Made by a program: the position numbers and the translations under genes
Notes under the pieces: generated by a model
What the model was told of the DNA's origin: nothing
The model's database searches: none
What the model saw: the letters and a program-made list of their open reading frames with translations, nothing else
Origin: Mesorhizobium sp. B2-4-3
GTDB lineage: Bacteria > Pseudomonadota > Alphaproteobacteria > Rhizobiales > Rhizobiaceae
Direction: 5' to 3'
Length of the DNA: 64,000 nt
NCBI RefSeq assembly: GCF_006442815.1
Contig: NZ_VFVL01000019.1
Span: 1 to 64,000 of the forward strand
In this document: piece after piece, positions 1 through 8,154 of the stretch
Layout: each line of letters opens with the position of its first letter
How positions within the stretch are numbered: position 1 is the stretch's first letter

Positions 1-54
1 GATCCTCGGGTCTGCGCGCGTCGCTACGCTCCTTGCTCCGCCCTAGAATGACGA
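1..54. repeat. REP-like palindromic intergenic repeat, partial copy
   Basis: The first 54 bases closely match the sequence at 22031-22085 (shared words include GTCGCTACGCTCCTTGCT followed by a CCCTAG-type arm and ATGACGA). A related inverted copy lies at 21874-21928 and a shorter relative at 13965-14027. It is a dispersed, non-coding palindromic element and probably continues left of the window. Confidence 0.7.
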
Positions 55-164
55 GGTTCAGGAGCCTTCAGCTCATCGCCAGCGTTTGCGCTGACTACCC
101 CAACGGACGTTGATAGCCTTGCCCGACAAGCCTGCAATCCTTCAAAATGACCGTGTTTGAGGAA

Positions 165-755
165 CTAGCTGCCGCACTGCCGCATCTGCGCGGCGTAATC
201 GCGGGCCATCTGGTCGGTGGCGCGCGCGTAGCCTTGAACGCCGGCGTCGCCGCGATTGCCGCGGCCATAGGCCGTCCAGCCGAGATAGTAGGCCAGATAG
301 AGATTGTAGGTGTCGTTGCGGGCGACGCCGAAGGTGTCGGCGGTCTTGGAATGGTACCAGCCGACGAAGTCGACGGCGTCGGCAAAGCGCGTGCGGCGCG
401 CCGTCCAGTTGCCGGTCTCGCTCTGATATTGCGACCAGGTGCCGTCGAGCGCCTGCGAGTAGCCGGTGGCGCTGGAGACATGGGTCCACGGGATGAAGCC
501 CAGCAGCTTGGTGCGCGGCGGGCGCGCGTTGCTCTTGAAGCCGGATTCCTTGCGCACCGTCGCCATCAGCACGGGGACGGGAACGCCGTATTTCTGCTCG
601 GTCCGTTCGGCGGCGGACTGCCAGTTGTCGAACCAGCCGTCATTCTGGTCGAAGACGGCGCAGACATTGTTGATGTGGCTGGGCGCTGTCGCGCAGGCCG
701 AAAGCGCCAACAGCACGGAGACAGCGACAATTTTACTAAAACTCGACCTACGCAT
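165..755 (-). CDS. Lipoprotein with lytic transglycosylase (SLT-like) domain
   Basis: This 196-residue protein starts with a basic n-region, a hydrophobic stretch and a lipobox ending at Cys21 (LSAC), so it should be an outer- or inner-membrane lipoprotein. The rest resembles the short SLT-type transglycosylase family that cleaves peptidoglycan glycan strands. The segment VRKESGF puts the likely catalytic Glu at residue 70, followed by a GYSQALDGTWSQY stretch typical of the fold. It is divergent from the mttB-like gene at 968. Function is by family resemblance; the peptidoglycan role is inferred. Confidence 0.75.
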   Translation of the reverse strand: MRRSSFSKIVAVSVLLALSACATAPSHINNVCAVFDQNDGWFDNWQSAAERTEQKYGVPVPVLMATVRKESGFKSNARPPRTKLLGFIPWTHVSSATGYSQALDGTWSQYQSETGNWTARRTRFADAVDFVGWYHSKTADTFGVARNDTYNLYLAYYLGWTAYGRGNRGDAGVQGYARATDQMARDYAAQMRQCGS

Positions 756-967
756 TGGAAGACGAATAGGCTGAAATCATAAAGGGAGTCTTGCGCGGTT
801 CCTTAACGCGGATGCGGAGGCACGAAAAAAGCCGAGTGTCGATATTACGACTATCGGCGTCGATATTCTCTTCATTGGTTTTGAAAAATGCCGCCTTGGC
901 TAAAATCACGCCGGCAAATGGCGAATTCCTGACAGCTCGCATGTGATGCCGGCGCTCTGATGCGCGC
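756..967. promoter_or_regulatory. Divergent promoter region with a direct repeat
   Basis: This 212-base intergenic region separates the minus-strand lipoprotein from the plus-strand mttB-like gene. It contains two copies of GTCGATATT at 838-846 and 859-867, 21 bases apart (two helical turns), which could bind a regulator. No clear sigma-70 boxes were identified. Confidence 0.3.
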
Positions 968-2506
968 ATGAGCGAACCAAGACGCAAGCGCGGCGCCGAG
1001 CGCACCAGCAACCGTGGGCCAGCGGCCATTCCACAACTGCCGCGGCGGCGGGTGGACAATCCCTATCCGCCGATGGCGCTGCTGTCGGCCGACCAGATCG
1101 AAGCCATCCACCAGGCGTCGATGCATATCCTGGAGAACTTCGGCATCGAGGTGATGAGCGCGCGGGCGCTGTCGCTGTTCGAGCGCGCCGGCGCCACGGT
1201 CGATCACGGCTCGATGAATGTGCGCGTCGATCGCGGCATGGTCGAGGAGGCGCTGAAGTCGACACGCCCGGCCTACACGCTGACGCCCCGAAACCCGGAC
1301 CACGCCATTCATCTTGGCGGCAGCACCATCAACTTCACGCTCGTCGCCGGGCCGCCCAATGTGCATGACATGGAGCGCGGCCGCCGCGCCGGCAACCTCG
1401 CCGACTATTCGGACCTCGTGCGGCTGGCGCAGCATTTCAACTGCATCCACATGCTGGGCAACCAGGTCTGCGCGCCGGTCGAGCTGCCGGCGAACACAAG
1501 GCATATGGATACCTATTTCGCCAACCTGACGCTGACCGACAAATCTTTCCACGTCTCGGCGATCGGCCGGGGCAGGGCGCTCGACGGCATCGAGATGATG
1601 GCGATCTCGCGCGGGCTGACGCTGGATCAGATGCGCGACGATCCCGGCGTCACCACCATCATTTCGGTCAACTCGCCGCGCCGCTTCGACGAGATGATGG
1701 CCGAGGGGTTGATGACGATGGCCGAATTCGGCCAGTCGGTGGCGGTGACGCCGTTCACGCTGATGGGCGCGATGAGCCCGGTGACGCTGGCTGGCGCGCT
1801 GGCGCAGCAGAATGCCGAGGCGCTGTTCGGCATCGTGCTCACGCAGCTGGTGCGTCCGGCCGCGCCGGTGATGTATGGCGCCTTCACCTCCAATGTCGAC
1901 ATGAAGTCCGGCGCGCCTGCCTTCGGCACGCCGGAGAACACCAAGGCCAACATTGCATCAGGACAATTGGCGCGGCGCTACAAATTGCCGTATCGCACGA
2001 CGCCGGGCTCGGCCTCGAACGCGGCGGACGCGCAGGGCGCTTATGAAACGCTGATGGCTTTGTGGGGCGCGGTGCTCGGCCACGGCAATCTCGTCTACCA
2101 CGCCGCCGGATGGCAGGAAGGCGGGCTGACGGCATCGTTCGAAAAGCTCATCATCGACGTCGAGATGATCCAGCACATGATGGAGTTCCTGCGGCCGATC
2201 GTGGTCGACGAAGGCGAGCTGGCGGTGGAGGCGCTGGGCGCGGTGCCGACCGGCGGCCATTTCTTCGGCGAGCCGCACACGCTGGAGCGCTACGCCACCG
2301 CCTTCTACCAGCCGATGCTTTCCAACTGGCAGAATTACGAGGCCTGGCAGGAGGCCGGCGGGCTCGACGCGACGGCGCGCGCGACGCGGCTGTGGAAGAA
2401 AGCGCTGGATGAATATGTCCAGCCGGCCATGGATCCTGCCGTGCGCGAGGCGCTCGAAGCCTATATGGCGCGCCGCAAGGAAGCGATCGGGCAGGGCGAG
2501 CCGTGA
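968..2506 (+). CDS. Trimethylamine methyltransferase (MttB) family protein, non-pyrrolysine type
   Basis: The 512-residue protein matches the MttB superfamily in length and in segments such as DNPYPPMALLSADQIEAIH near residue 30 and TPGSASNAADAQGAYE near residue 345. Archaeal MttB needs pyrrolysine at an in-frame UAG; here the frame is open throughout, so this belongs to the non-Pyl branch, whose characterised members demethylate quaternary amines such as glycine betaine and pass the methyl to a corrinoid protein. No corrinoid protein gene is nearby. The gene is followed 65 bases later by a dimethylglycine/sarcosine dehydrogenase-like gene, suggesting sequential demethylation of a methylated amine. 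There is no strong ribosome-binding site at this ATG; Met37 is an alternative start. Confidence 0.8.
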   Translation: MSEPRRKRGAERTSNRGPAAIPQLPRRRVDNPYPPMALLSADQIEAIHQASMHILENFGIEVMSARALSLFERAGATVDHGSMNVRVDRGMVEEALKSTRPAYTLTPRNPDHAIHLGGSTINFTLVAGPPNVHDMERGRRAGNLADYSDLVRLAQHFNCIHMLGNQVCAPVELPANTRHMDTYFANLTLTDKSFHVSAIGRGRALDGIEMMAISRGLTLDQMRDDPGVTTIISVNSPRRFDEMMAEGLMTMAEFGQSVAVTPFTLMGAMSPVTLAGALAQQNAEALFGIVLTQLVRPAAPVMYGAFTSNVDMKSGAPAFGTPENTKANIASGQLARRYKLPYRTTPGSASNAADAQGAYETLMALWGAVLGHGNLVYHAAGWQEGGLTASFEKLIIDVEMIQHMMEFLRPIVVDEGELAVEALGAVPTGGHFFGEPHTLERYATAFYQPMLSNWQNYEAWQEAGGLDATARATRLWKKALDEYVQPAMDPAVREALEAYMARRKEAIGQGEP

Positions 2507-2571
2507 GTCCCTTGGCGCTGCCTTTCTGATTCAGCTTATCTCTTCAACTCATTGAATTAACGAGAAGAACC

Positions 2572-4998
2572 ATGAAGTCGCATGCAAAGGTCGTGGTCAT
2601 CGGCGGCGGTGTCGTCGGGTGCTCGGTGTTGTTCCATCTTGCCCGCCATGGCTGGACCGATGTCGTGTTGCTGGAGCGCGACGAGCTGACGTCGGGCTCG
2701 ACCTGGCATGCGGCGGGCGGCATGCACACCATCAACGGCGATCCCAACGTCGCCAAGCTGCAGAAATACACGATCTCGCTCTATAAGGAGATCGAGGAGC
2801 TTTCGGGACAGGCGACGGGCGTGCACCTGACGGGTGGCGTGCTTCTGGCGGCAACCGAGGCGCGGCTCGACTGGTTGCGCGGGGTCGTGTCGAAGGGCCG
2901 CTATCTCGGCATCGATCTCGAAGTCATTTCCGCGAAGGAAGCCGCGGAATTGATGCCGCTGATCGATCCCAGCCAGTTTGTCGGCGCCGTGCGCAACAAG
3001 GAGGACGGCCACCTCGATCCGTCCGGCGTGACCCACGCCTATGCCAAGGCCGCGCGCAAACTGGGCGCCGAGGTCGAGCGCTTCACCAAGGTCGAGGACA
3101 TCGTGCGCCGGCCCGACGGGTTGTGGCGCGTCATCACCAACAAGGGCGAGGTGGTGACCGAGCATGTCGTCAATGCCGGAGGGCTGTGGGCGCGCGAGGT
3201 TGGCCGCATGGTCGGGCTGGAACTGCCGGTGCTGGCGATGGAGCACATGTACCTGATCACCGAGGACATGCCCGAGGTCGCGGATTGGAACAAGAAGACC
3301 GGCACCGAGATTATTCACGCGGTCGATTTCGACGGCGAGCTTTACCTGCGCCAGGAGCGCGGCGGCATGCTGATGGGCACCTATGAGAAGGCCAACAAGG
3401 TTTGGTCCGAGTTCTCCACGCCTTGGAATTTCGGCCACGAGCTCTTGGAGCCGGACATCGACCGCATCGCGCCGTCGCTGGAAGTCGGCTTCCGCCACTT
3501 CCCCGCCTTCCAGAAGACCGGCATCAAGCAGATCATCAACGGCCCCTTCACCTTCGCGCCGGACGGCAATCCGCTGGTAGGGCCGGTGCGCGGCCTGCCG
3601 GGCTTCTGGGTCGCCTGCGGCGTCATGGCCGGCTTCAGCCAGGGCGGCGGCGTCGGGCTGGCGCTCTCCAACTGGATGATCGAGGGCGATCCGGGCGCCG
3701 ACATCTGGGCCATGGATGTCGCCCGCTACGGCGACTGGGCGACGATGGCCTACACCAACGCCAAGGTGCGCGAGAATTATTCGCGCCGCTTCTCGATCCG
3801 CTTCCCGAACGAGGAACTGCCGGCCGGGCGTCCGCTCAAGACGACGCCGGTCTACGACACGCTTGCCGCCAAGGGCGCGCAATGGGGCGTGTCCTATGGG
3901 CTGGAAGTGCCGCTCTGGTATGCGCCGGACGGCGTCAAGGACGAGTTCTCGTGGCGGCGCTCGACCGACTTCGAGCATGTCGGCAAGGAAGTCGCGGCGG
4001 TGCGCAACGGCGTCGGCCTGTCCGAGATCTCGAACTTCGCCAAATACAAGGTGACCGGCGAGGGCGCGGCCGCCTGGCTCGACCGGATGCTTGCCTGCAG
4101 GCTGCCCAAGCGCGGCCGCATGACGCTGACGCCGATGCTGAAGGAGGACGGCAAGCTGATCGGCGATTTCACCTTAGCCAATATCGACGACGCAGAATGG
4201 TTCATCGCAGGCTCCGGCATTGCCGAGCAGTATCATATGCGCTGGTTCGAGGCGCATCTGCCCAAGGATGGCTCGGTGCGGATCGAGGCGCTGGGGCAGA
4301 AGCTCACGGGCCTTGCGATTGCCGGGCCGAAGGCGAGAGAGGTTTTGGCCAAGGTCACCCGCGCCGACGTCTCCAACGCGGCCTTTCCGTTTATGGCGGT
4401 AGCACGGATGGATATCGGCATGGCGCCTTGCCTCGTCGGTCGCGTCAGCTATACCGGCGACCTCGGCTACGAGATCTGGGTGGCGGCGGAATATCAGCGC
4501 GCCGCCTACCAGGCGCTGGTCAAGGCTGGCGAGGAATTCGGCATCGGCCTGTTCGGCTCGCGCGCGCTCAATGCGCTGAGGCTGGAGAAGAACTACGGCT
4601 CATGGGCGCGCGAGTACCGGCCGATCTACGGGCCGCTCGAGGCCGGGCTCGACCGTTTCGTCGCCTATGGCAAGGATGCCGATTTCATCGGCAAGGCAGC
4701 GGCGCTCACCGAGCGCAGAGAGGGCGGCAAGCTTCGGCTGCGCAGCTTCATTGTCGACGCCACCGATGCCGACGTCATCGGCGACGAGGCGATCTGGCAT
4801 GACGGCGTCGTGCGCGGCTGGGTCACGTCGGGCGGTTATGCGCATAATTCGAGGAAGTCGGTCGCCCTGGGATACGTGCCGAAGGAGATCGCCGACAGGC
4901 AGGACGGTTTCGAGATCGAGATCCTCGGCAAGCGCCATGCCGCGCGCATCCAGGCGGCGCCGCTGTTCGACGCCAATTTCGAGCGGATGCGCGCCTGA
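2572..4998 (+). CDS. FAD-dependent oxidoreductase with GcvT domain (dimethylglycine/sarcosine dehydrogenase family)
   Basis: This 808-residue protein has an N-terminal DAO/FAD Rossmann domain (GGGVVG at residues 11-16), a middle FAO_M linker near 375-430 and a C-terminal GcvT aminomethyltransferase-type folate domain to about 800. The motif STWHAAGG contains His46, which matches the His that carries covalent FAD in dimethylglycine dehydrogenase. Enzymes of this type oxidise an N-methyl group and pass the one-carbon unit to tetrahydrofolate. The preceding mttB-family gene suggests the substrate is a partly demethylated amine, for example dimethylglycine or sarcosine. The exact substrate cannot be read from sequence. 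Confidence 0.85.
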   Translation: MKSHAKVVVIGGGVVGCSVLFHLARHGWTDVVLLERDELTSGSTWHAAGGMHTINGDPNVAKLQKYTISLYKEIEELSGQATGVHLTGGVLLAATEARLDWLRGVVSKGRYLGIDLEVISAKEAAELMPLIDPSQFVGAVRNKEDGHLDPSGVTHAYAKAARKLGAEVERFTKVEDIVRRPDGLWRVITNKGEVVTEHVVNAGGLWAREVGRMVGLELPVLAMEHMYLITEDMPEVADWNKKTGTEIIHAVDFDGELYLRQERGGMLMGTYEKANKVWSEFSTPWNFGHELLEPDIDRIAPSLEVGFRHFPAFQKTGIKQIINGPFTFAPDGNPLVGPVRGLPGFWVACGVMAGFSQGGGVGLALSNWMIEGDPGADIWAMDVARYGDWATMAYTNAKVRENYSRRFSIRFPNEELPAGRPLKTTPVYDTLAAKGAQWGVSYGLEVPLWYAPDGVKDEFSWRRSTDFEHVGKEVAAVRNGVGLSEISNFAKYKVTGEGAAAWLDRMLACRLPKRGRMTLTPMLKEDGKLIGDFTLANIDDAEWFIAGSGIAEQYHMRWFEAHLPKDGSVRIEALGQKLTGLAIAGPKAREVLAKVTRADVSNAAFPFMAVARMDIGMAPCLVGRVSYTGDLGYEIWVAAEYQRAAYQALVKAGEEFGIGLFGSRALNALRLEKNYGSWAREYRPIYGPLEAGLDRFVAYGKDADFIGKAAALTERREGGKLRLRSFIVDATDADVIGDEAIWHDGVVRGWVTSGGYAHNSRKSVALGYVPKEIADRQDGFEIEILGKRHAARIQAAPLFDANFERMRA

Positions 4999-5100
4999 AG
5001 CGCTACGGCTTCGCCGATGCGCTTCAGATCCTTGGCTTCGTGCATGCCGTTATCCCAAAACCGCTGAGCACTTTTGGGCGACATGCACTGGCGGTGCATG
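4999..5100. repeat. Rhizobial intergenic palindromic repeat (TTTTGGG-GACATGC family)
   Basis: After the stop codon there is an inverted repeat (GAAGCGCTACGG with a mirrored GCGCTTC) and then TCCCAAAACCGCTGAGCA followed by CTTTTGGGCGACATGC. The second part also occurs at 51403-51438, in variant form at 38776-38815 and degenerately at about 62280. It resembles the mosaic intergenic elements of rhizobia and may act as a convergent terminator between this operon and doxX. Confidence 0.65.
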
Positions 5101-5105
5101 CGTCG

Positions 5106-5495
5106 TCAGCTGCGGCGGTTGTCCAGCGCGAAGGCGCCGGGGCCGGCGAAGATCAGATAGAGGAAGATGAAGCAGAAGGAGATCGCCAAGTCGCCGCCGT
5201 TGTTGACGGGGAAGAAGTCGCGCGGGAAGTGCGCCATGAAATAGGCGATCGCCATTTCGCCGGCGAGCAGAAAGGCGACCGGGCGGGTGAAGAGCCCGAG
5301 CGCCAGCAGGATGCCGCCGGCGAATTCGAGAATGCCGGCAGCGGTCGTCAGCCCGGTGAGGGCGTGCGGCTCAGCGCTGACCGGGAAGTTGAACAGCTTC
5401 TGCGAGCCATGTTCGATGAACTGCAACGCGGTCATGATGCGCAACACGCCCAGCGCCTGCGGCTGGTACTGAGCAAGGCTTTCAAAAAGCTTCAT
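5106..5495 (-). CDS. DoxX family membrane protein
   Basis: This 129-residue protein is predicted to have four membrane segments, with the DoxX hallmarks near the N-terminus (LRIMTALQFIEHGSQKLF) and a GGILLALGLFTRP stretch after about residue 60. DoxX-family proteins are small inner-membrane proteins linked to quinone or thiol redox functions, but their chemistry is mostly unproven. It stands alone on the minus strand, convergent with the dehydrogenase gene before it. Confidence 0.85.
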   Translation of the reverse strand: MKLFESLAQYQPQALGVLRIMTALQFIEHGSQKLFNFPVSAEPHALTGLTTAAGILEFAGGILLALGLFTRPVAFLLAGEMAIAYFMAHFPRDFFPVNNGGDLAISFCFIFLYLIFAGPGAFALDNRRS

Positions 5496-5692
5496 CTAAA
5501 ACTCCATTTTACCCCCGCCCGGCCATAAATTATCACCCGGCGATGGACCACTCACTTCCCACGGCCCACCATCAACAATCGGTGAGTGAAAATGGTTTCA
5601 CCTCCCAATAATTATTCGCGCAATGGTTGCATATTTATCCCTATGGTTGTATTGGTATGTCGAGGCATCAAACCATACGGGTCCGCTTTGCC
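5496..5692. promoter_or_regulatory. Divergent promoter region with direct repeat
   Basis: This AT-richer region separates doxX from the secreted-protein gene. ATGGTTGCAT at 5623-5632 and ATGGTTGTAT at 5643-5652 form an imperfect direct repeat with a 20-base period. This could be a regulator site, but no partner is evident. Confidence 0.25.
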
Positions 5693-6181
5693 ATGAAAAA
5701 AGTCGTCATCAGCCTATTCGCAATCCTTGCAGGCACCAGCTTCGTCGCGGCCGCTGACGGAGGCTGCGATGCCTTCAAATGGCCGGTTGCGCGCGAGCAG
5801 GCCTTGTTCCCGGCGGCGGCGGCCGTCCAGTCCGGCGCCTCCCTGACGGTCGGGCAAGCGGTGGATTTCTCGCTTGAGGCCGTCGACACGGTCAGCTTTG
5901 AAGTGCCGCCGGACCGCGCACCGGCCGCCGGCACCTTCGGCGCAACCGCAAACGTGACCGTGCCGCCTGAAGGCGAGTTGCAGCTCAGCCTTTCCGACGA
6001 GGCCTGGATCGACGTTGTGCAGGATGGCCGTTCTGTGAAATCGGCCGCTTTCAGCGGCGTCAAGACCTGCCCGGGCATCCGCAAGAGCGTGCGCTTCAAG
6101 CTCGCGGGTGGCGCGGCGATAATCCAGCTGAGCGGTGCGAAAAAGGCCGATCTGAAGCTGGCGGTGCTGACGCCGGAGTGA
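5693..6181 (+). CDS. Secreted hypothetical protein with signal peptide
   Basis: I chose the ATG at 5693, giving 162 residues, because it starts a typical signal peptide (MKKVVISLFAILAGTSFVAA). The mature part has two cysteines, one just after the cleavage site (GGCDAF) and one in VKTCPGIRKSVRF, which could form a disulfide. The fold looks beta-rich and soluble. An upstream in-frame start at 5627 would spoil the signal peptide. I do not recognise the family. Periplasmic location is inferred; function is unknown. Confidence 0.7.
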   Translation: MKKVVISLFAILAGTSFVAAADGGCDAFKWPVAREQALFPAAAAVQSGASLTVGQAVDFSLEAVDTVSFEVPPDRAPAAGTFGATANVTVPPEGELQLSLSDEAWIDVVQDGRSVKSAAFSGVKTCPGIRKSVRFKLAGGAAIIQLSGAKKADLKLAVLTPE

Positions 6182-6210
6182 TCCGGCGCCAGTACGTCAG
6201 GTAGGCACTG

Positions 6211-6987
6211 CTACCGCGTCGACGCCAGCAGCGCGAAATGCGCGCCTTGCGGGTCCTGGCACTGGATGATCCACTGGCCGCTCGGCACGTCCATCGGACC
6301 CATGATGACCTTGCCGCCATTGTCGGTGACGCGCTTGGCGGCGGCATCGATGGCGTCGACGTTGAAATAGAACTGCCAGACGGGAACCGGGATCTGCGGC
6401 GGCTTGTCCATGATGCCGCCGCCGGATTCGGGGCCGGCGCCGAAGGTCTGGTAGACGCCCATCTCGCCCATGTCGAACTGGCCGGCGCTCTCCCAGCCGA
6501 ACTGGCTGGAATAGAAATCGAAAGCCGCTTTCCAGTCCGAGGTGTAGAGTTCATGCCAGCCGACATGGCCGGGCGTGGTCGCCGGTACCGGCGGCTGCTC
6601 AGGCTGGTTGGGCTGCAGGAACATGAAGGACGCGCCTTGCGGGTCCGCGACGACGGCGAAGCGGCCGACGCCCGGAATGTCGTCCGGTGCGCGGTGCACC
6701 GCACCGCCGGCGTCCTTGAGCGCTTGCGTCGAGGCGTCGACGTCCTTGGTGTAGATGTAGCCCACCCAGGCCGGCGGCATACCCATCTTGGCGGGTTCTT
6801 CCGGCATCGTCATCAGCCCGCCGACGCCGCGCACGCTGGAATTCATCACGATGTAGCGCGGCATGCCCGGCGCCTTGTCGAAGGGCTCGGCACGCCAGCC
6901 GACAACGGCGGTATAAAAAGCCTCGGCGGCGTCGAGGTCGGTGGTCATCAGTTCGTACCAGAAGAAAGGTTGCGGGGATTTCGGCAT
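6211..6987 (-). CDS. Two-domain VOC (glyoxalase/bleomycin-resistance fold) protein
   Basis: The 258-residue protein contains two tandem VOC modules, one at about residues 5-120 (FFWYELMTTDLDAAEAFY) and one at about 135-255 (GWHELYTSDWKAAFDFY). Proteins of this arrangement, such as CFP30B-like proteins, bind metal and a small substrate, but the reaction is usually unknown. The start at 6987 is preferred over the upstream ATG at 7002, since homologues begin with the short lead before FFWYEL. A 150-base palindrome lies upstream. Confidence 0.8.
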   Translation of the reverse strand: MPKSPQPFFWYELMTTDLDAAEAFYTAVVGWRAEPFDKAPGMPRYIVMNSSVRGVGGLMTMPEEPAKMGMPPAWVGYIYTKDVDASTQALKDAGGAVHRAPDDIPGVGRFAVVADPQGASFMFLQPNQPEQPPVPATTPGHVGWHELYTSDWKAAFDFYSSQFGWESAGQFDMGEMGVYQTFGAGPESGGGIMDKPPQIPVPVWQFYFNVDAIDAAAKRVTDNGGKVIMGPMDVPSGQWIIQCQDPQGAHFALLASTR

Positions 6988-7033
6988 GGTCGGTCTCCTC
7001 ACCGGTTCAGGCAGCGATCGTTGTTCGATCCAT

Positions 7034-7183
7034 CATAAGGTATGTTGACGTTCAGGTGATGCCGGCCTGCAAACGGCGGTTTTCTGCGCTTCCGGTGCTC
7101 ACGTACTTAAGTACGCTCCGCTCCGGTTCTCGAAAACCGCCGTTTTCGACGCGGCCTGACCTGAACCTCAACACACCTTAGGA
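7034..7183. repeat. Long imperfect palindrome (about 150 bases)
   Basis: The outer arms pair TTGACGTTCAGGT (7045-7057) with ACCTGAACCTCAA (7159-7171), and the inner arms pair AACGGCGGTTTTC (7072-7084) with GAAAACCGCCGTT (7132-7144) around a centre at ACGTACTTAAGTACG. The element could form a large cruciform or RNA hairpin. It lies between a minus-strand gene start and a plus-strand gene start, so it is not a simple terminator. It is probably a dispersed rhizobial element. Confidence 0.7.
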
Positions 7184-7306
7184 CGATCCTGGCGACAGAA
7201 ATCCGACATGGGCCGAAAATCTCGGTCGGCAAGGCGCTCCGCCCTGATCTTGCATAGCCCGCGCTTTTCGACTTTGCTGTCGTCAAAGAGGGGTTCGCGT
7301 TTTTCC

Positions 7307-8041
7307 ATGCGCCACATGTCGCTCACGCCTGAACTCGTGGCCTTGTGCCACCGGGAGGAGGTCGACCCTGGCCCCAGCGGGGATTGGACGCAGCTGAGCG
7401 ACGACGATTTCAGCACGCTCGCCTCGCGTCTCGCCGGCGAGGCCGATGAAGGTCCGCTCTGGGTGTTCGCCTATGGCTCGCTGATCTGGAAGCCGGCCTT
7501 CGAGTCCGTCGAGCAACGGCGCGCCTCGGCCCATGGCTGGCATCGCTCCTTCTGCCTGGACATCGTGCGCTGGAGAGGCAGCGCCGAGCAACCCGGACTA
7601 ATGATGGCGCTCGAACGCGGCGGACGCTGCGATGGCGTGATCTACCGCCTGCCGGACGGTGACAAGGCAGCCCAGATCGAAAGGCTGTTGCGACGCGAGA
7701 TCGACGATCACGAAGCCGTTGCCTCGGTCAGGTGGGTTCCGGTTCGGACGGCGCAAGGTCGGCTGCGGGCTTTGGGCTTCTGGGTCGGCGTGACCGGCAG
7801 GGGGACGTCTCTCGGGCAGAAGCTGGAGAGCGTGGCAAAGATACTGGCTCGCGCGTGCGGCCATGTCGGCTCCGGCGCCGAATATCTCTACAACACCGTC
7901 AGCCATCTCGAGACATTCGGCATCCATGACCGCAATCTATGGCGGCTGCAGCAACTGGTGGCGGACGAGATCCGGTCCCTCAACGGCCACAGGATCGCCG
8001 GCGGCGAGCCGCCGGTCGTGGAAATCGCCACTATAACATGA
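7307..8041 (+). CDS. ChaC-like gamma-glutamylcyclotransferase
   Basis: The protein carries the cyclotransferase signature WVFAYGSLIWKP near residue 52 and the downstream Glu-rich segment RREIDDHEAV, as in ChaC proteins, which release 5-oxoproline and Cys-Gly from glutathione. From the start at 7307 it has 244 residues. An ATG at 7208 would add 33 residues that look non-conserved and basic, and an ATG at 7316 is equally possible. The protein is probably cytosolic. A 5-oxoprolinase homologue lies at 55709, far away but possibly metabolically linked. Confidence 0.8.
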   Translation: MRHMSLTPELVALCHREEVDPGPSGDWTQLSDDDFSTLASRLAGEADEGPLWVFAYGSLIWKPAFESVEQRRASAHGWHRSFCLDIVRWRGSAEQPGLMMALERGGRCDGVIYRLPDGDKAAQIERLLRREIDDHEAVASVRWVPVRTAQGRLRALGFWVGVTGRGTSLGQKLESVAKILARACGHVGSGAEYLYNTVSHLETFGIHDRNLWRLQQLVADEIRSLNGHRIAGGEPPVVEIATIT

Positions 8042-8089
8042 GTACGGTTGTCATATTTTATCCAGCCATTACAGTGGCTTGGCCGAAAA

Positions 8090-8105
8090 TTGACCAATTG
8101 ATAAA
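8090..8105 (+). promoter_or_regulatory. Putative RutR-type operator upstream of preT
   Basis: TTGACCAATTGATAAA has one perfect half (TTGACCA) of the RutR palindrome TTGACCA-nn-TGGTCAA and a degenerate second half. It sits 50 bases before preT, in an AT-rich promoter region. Better palindromes occur at the other two promoters of the same pathway. Confidence 0.45.
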
Positions 8106-8154
8106 AAAATAAAACGTGCTAGCCTTCCCCAAAACGACAACAAGGGGAGCTGGA

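Noticed and set aside
968..2506. Pyrrolysine-containing MttB
   Set aside because: There is no in-frame UAG in the coding region, and no pyl genes are in the window.
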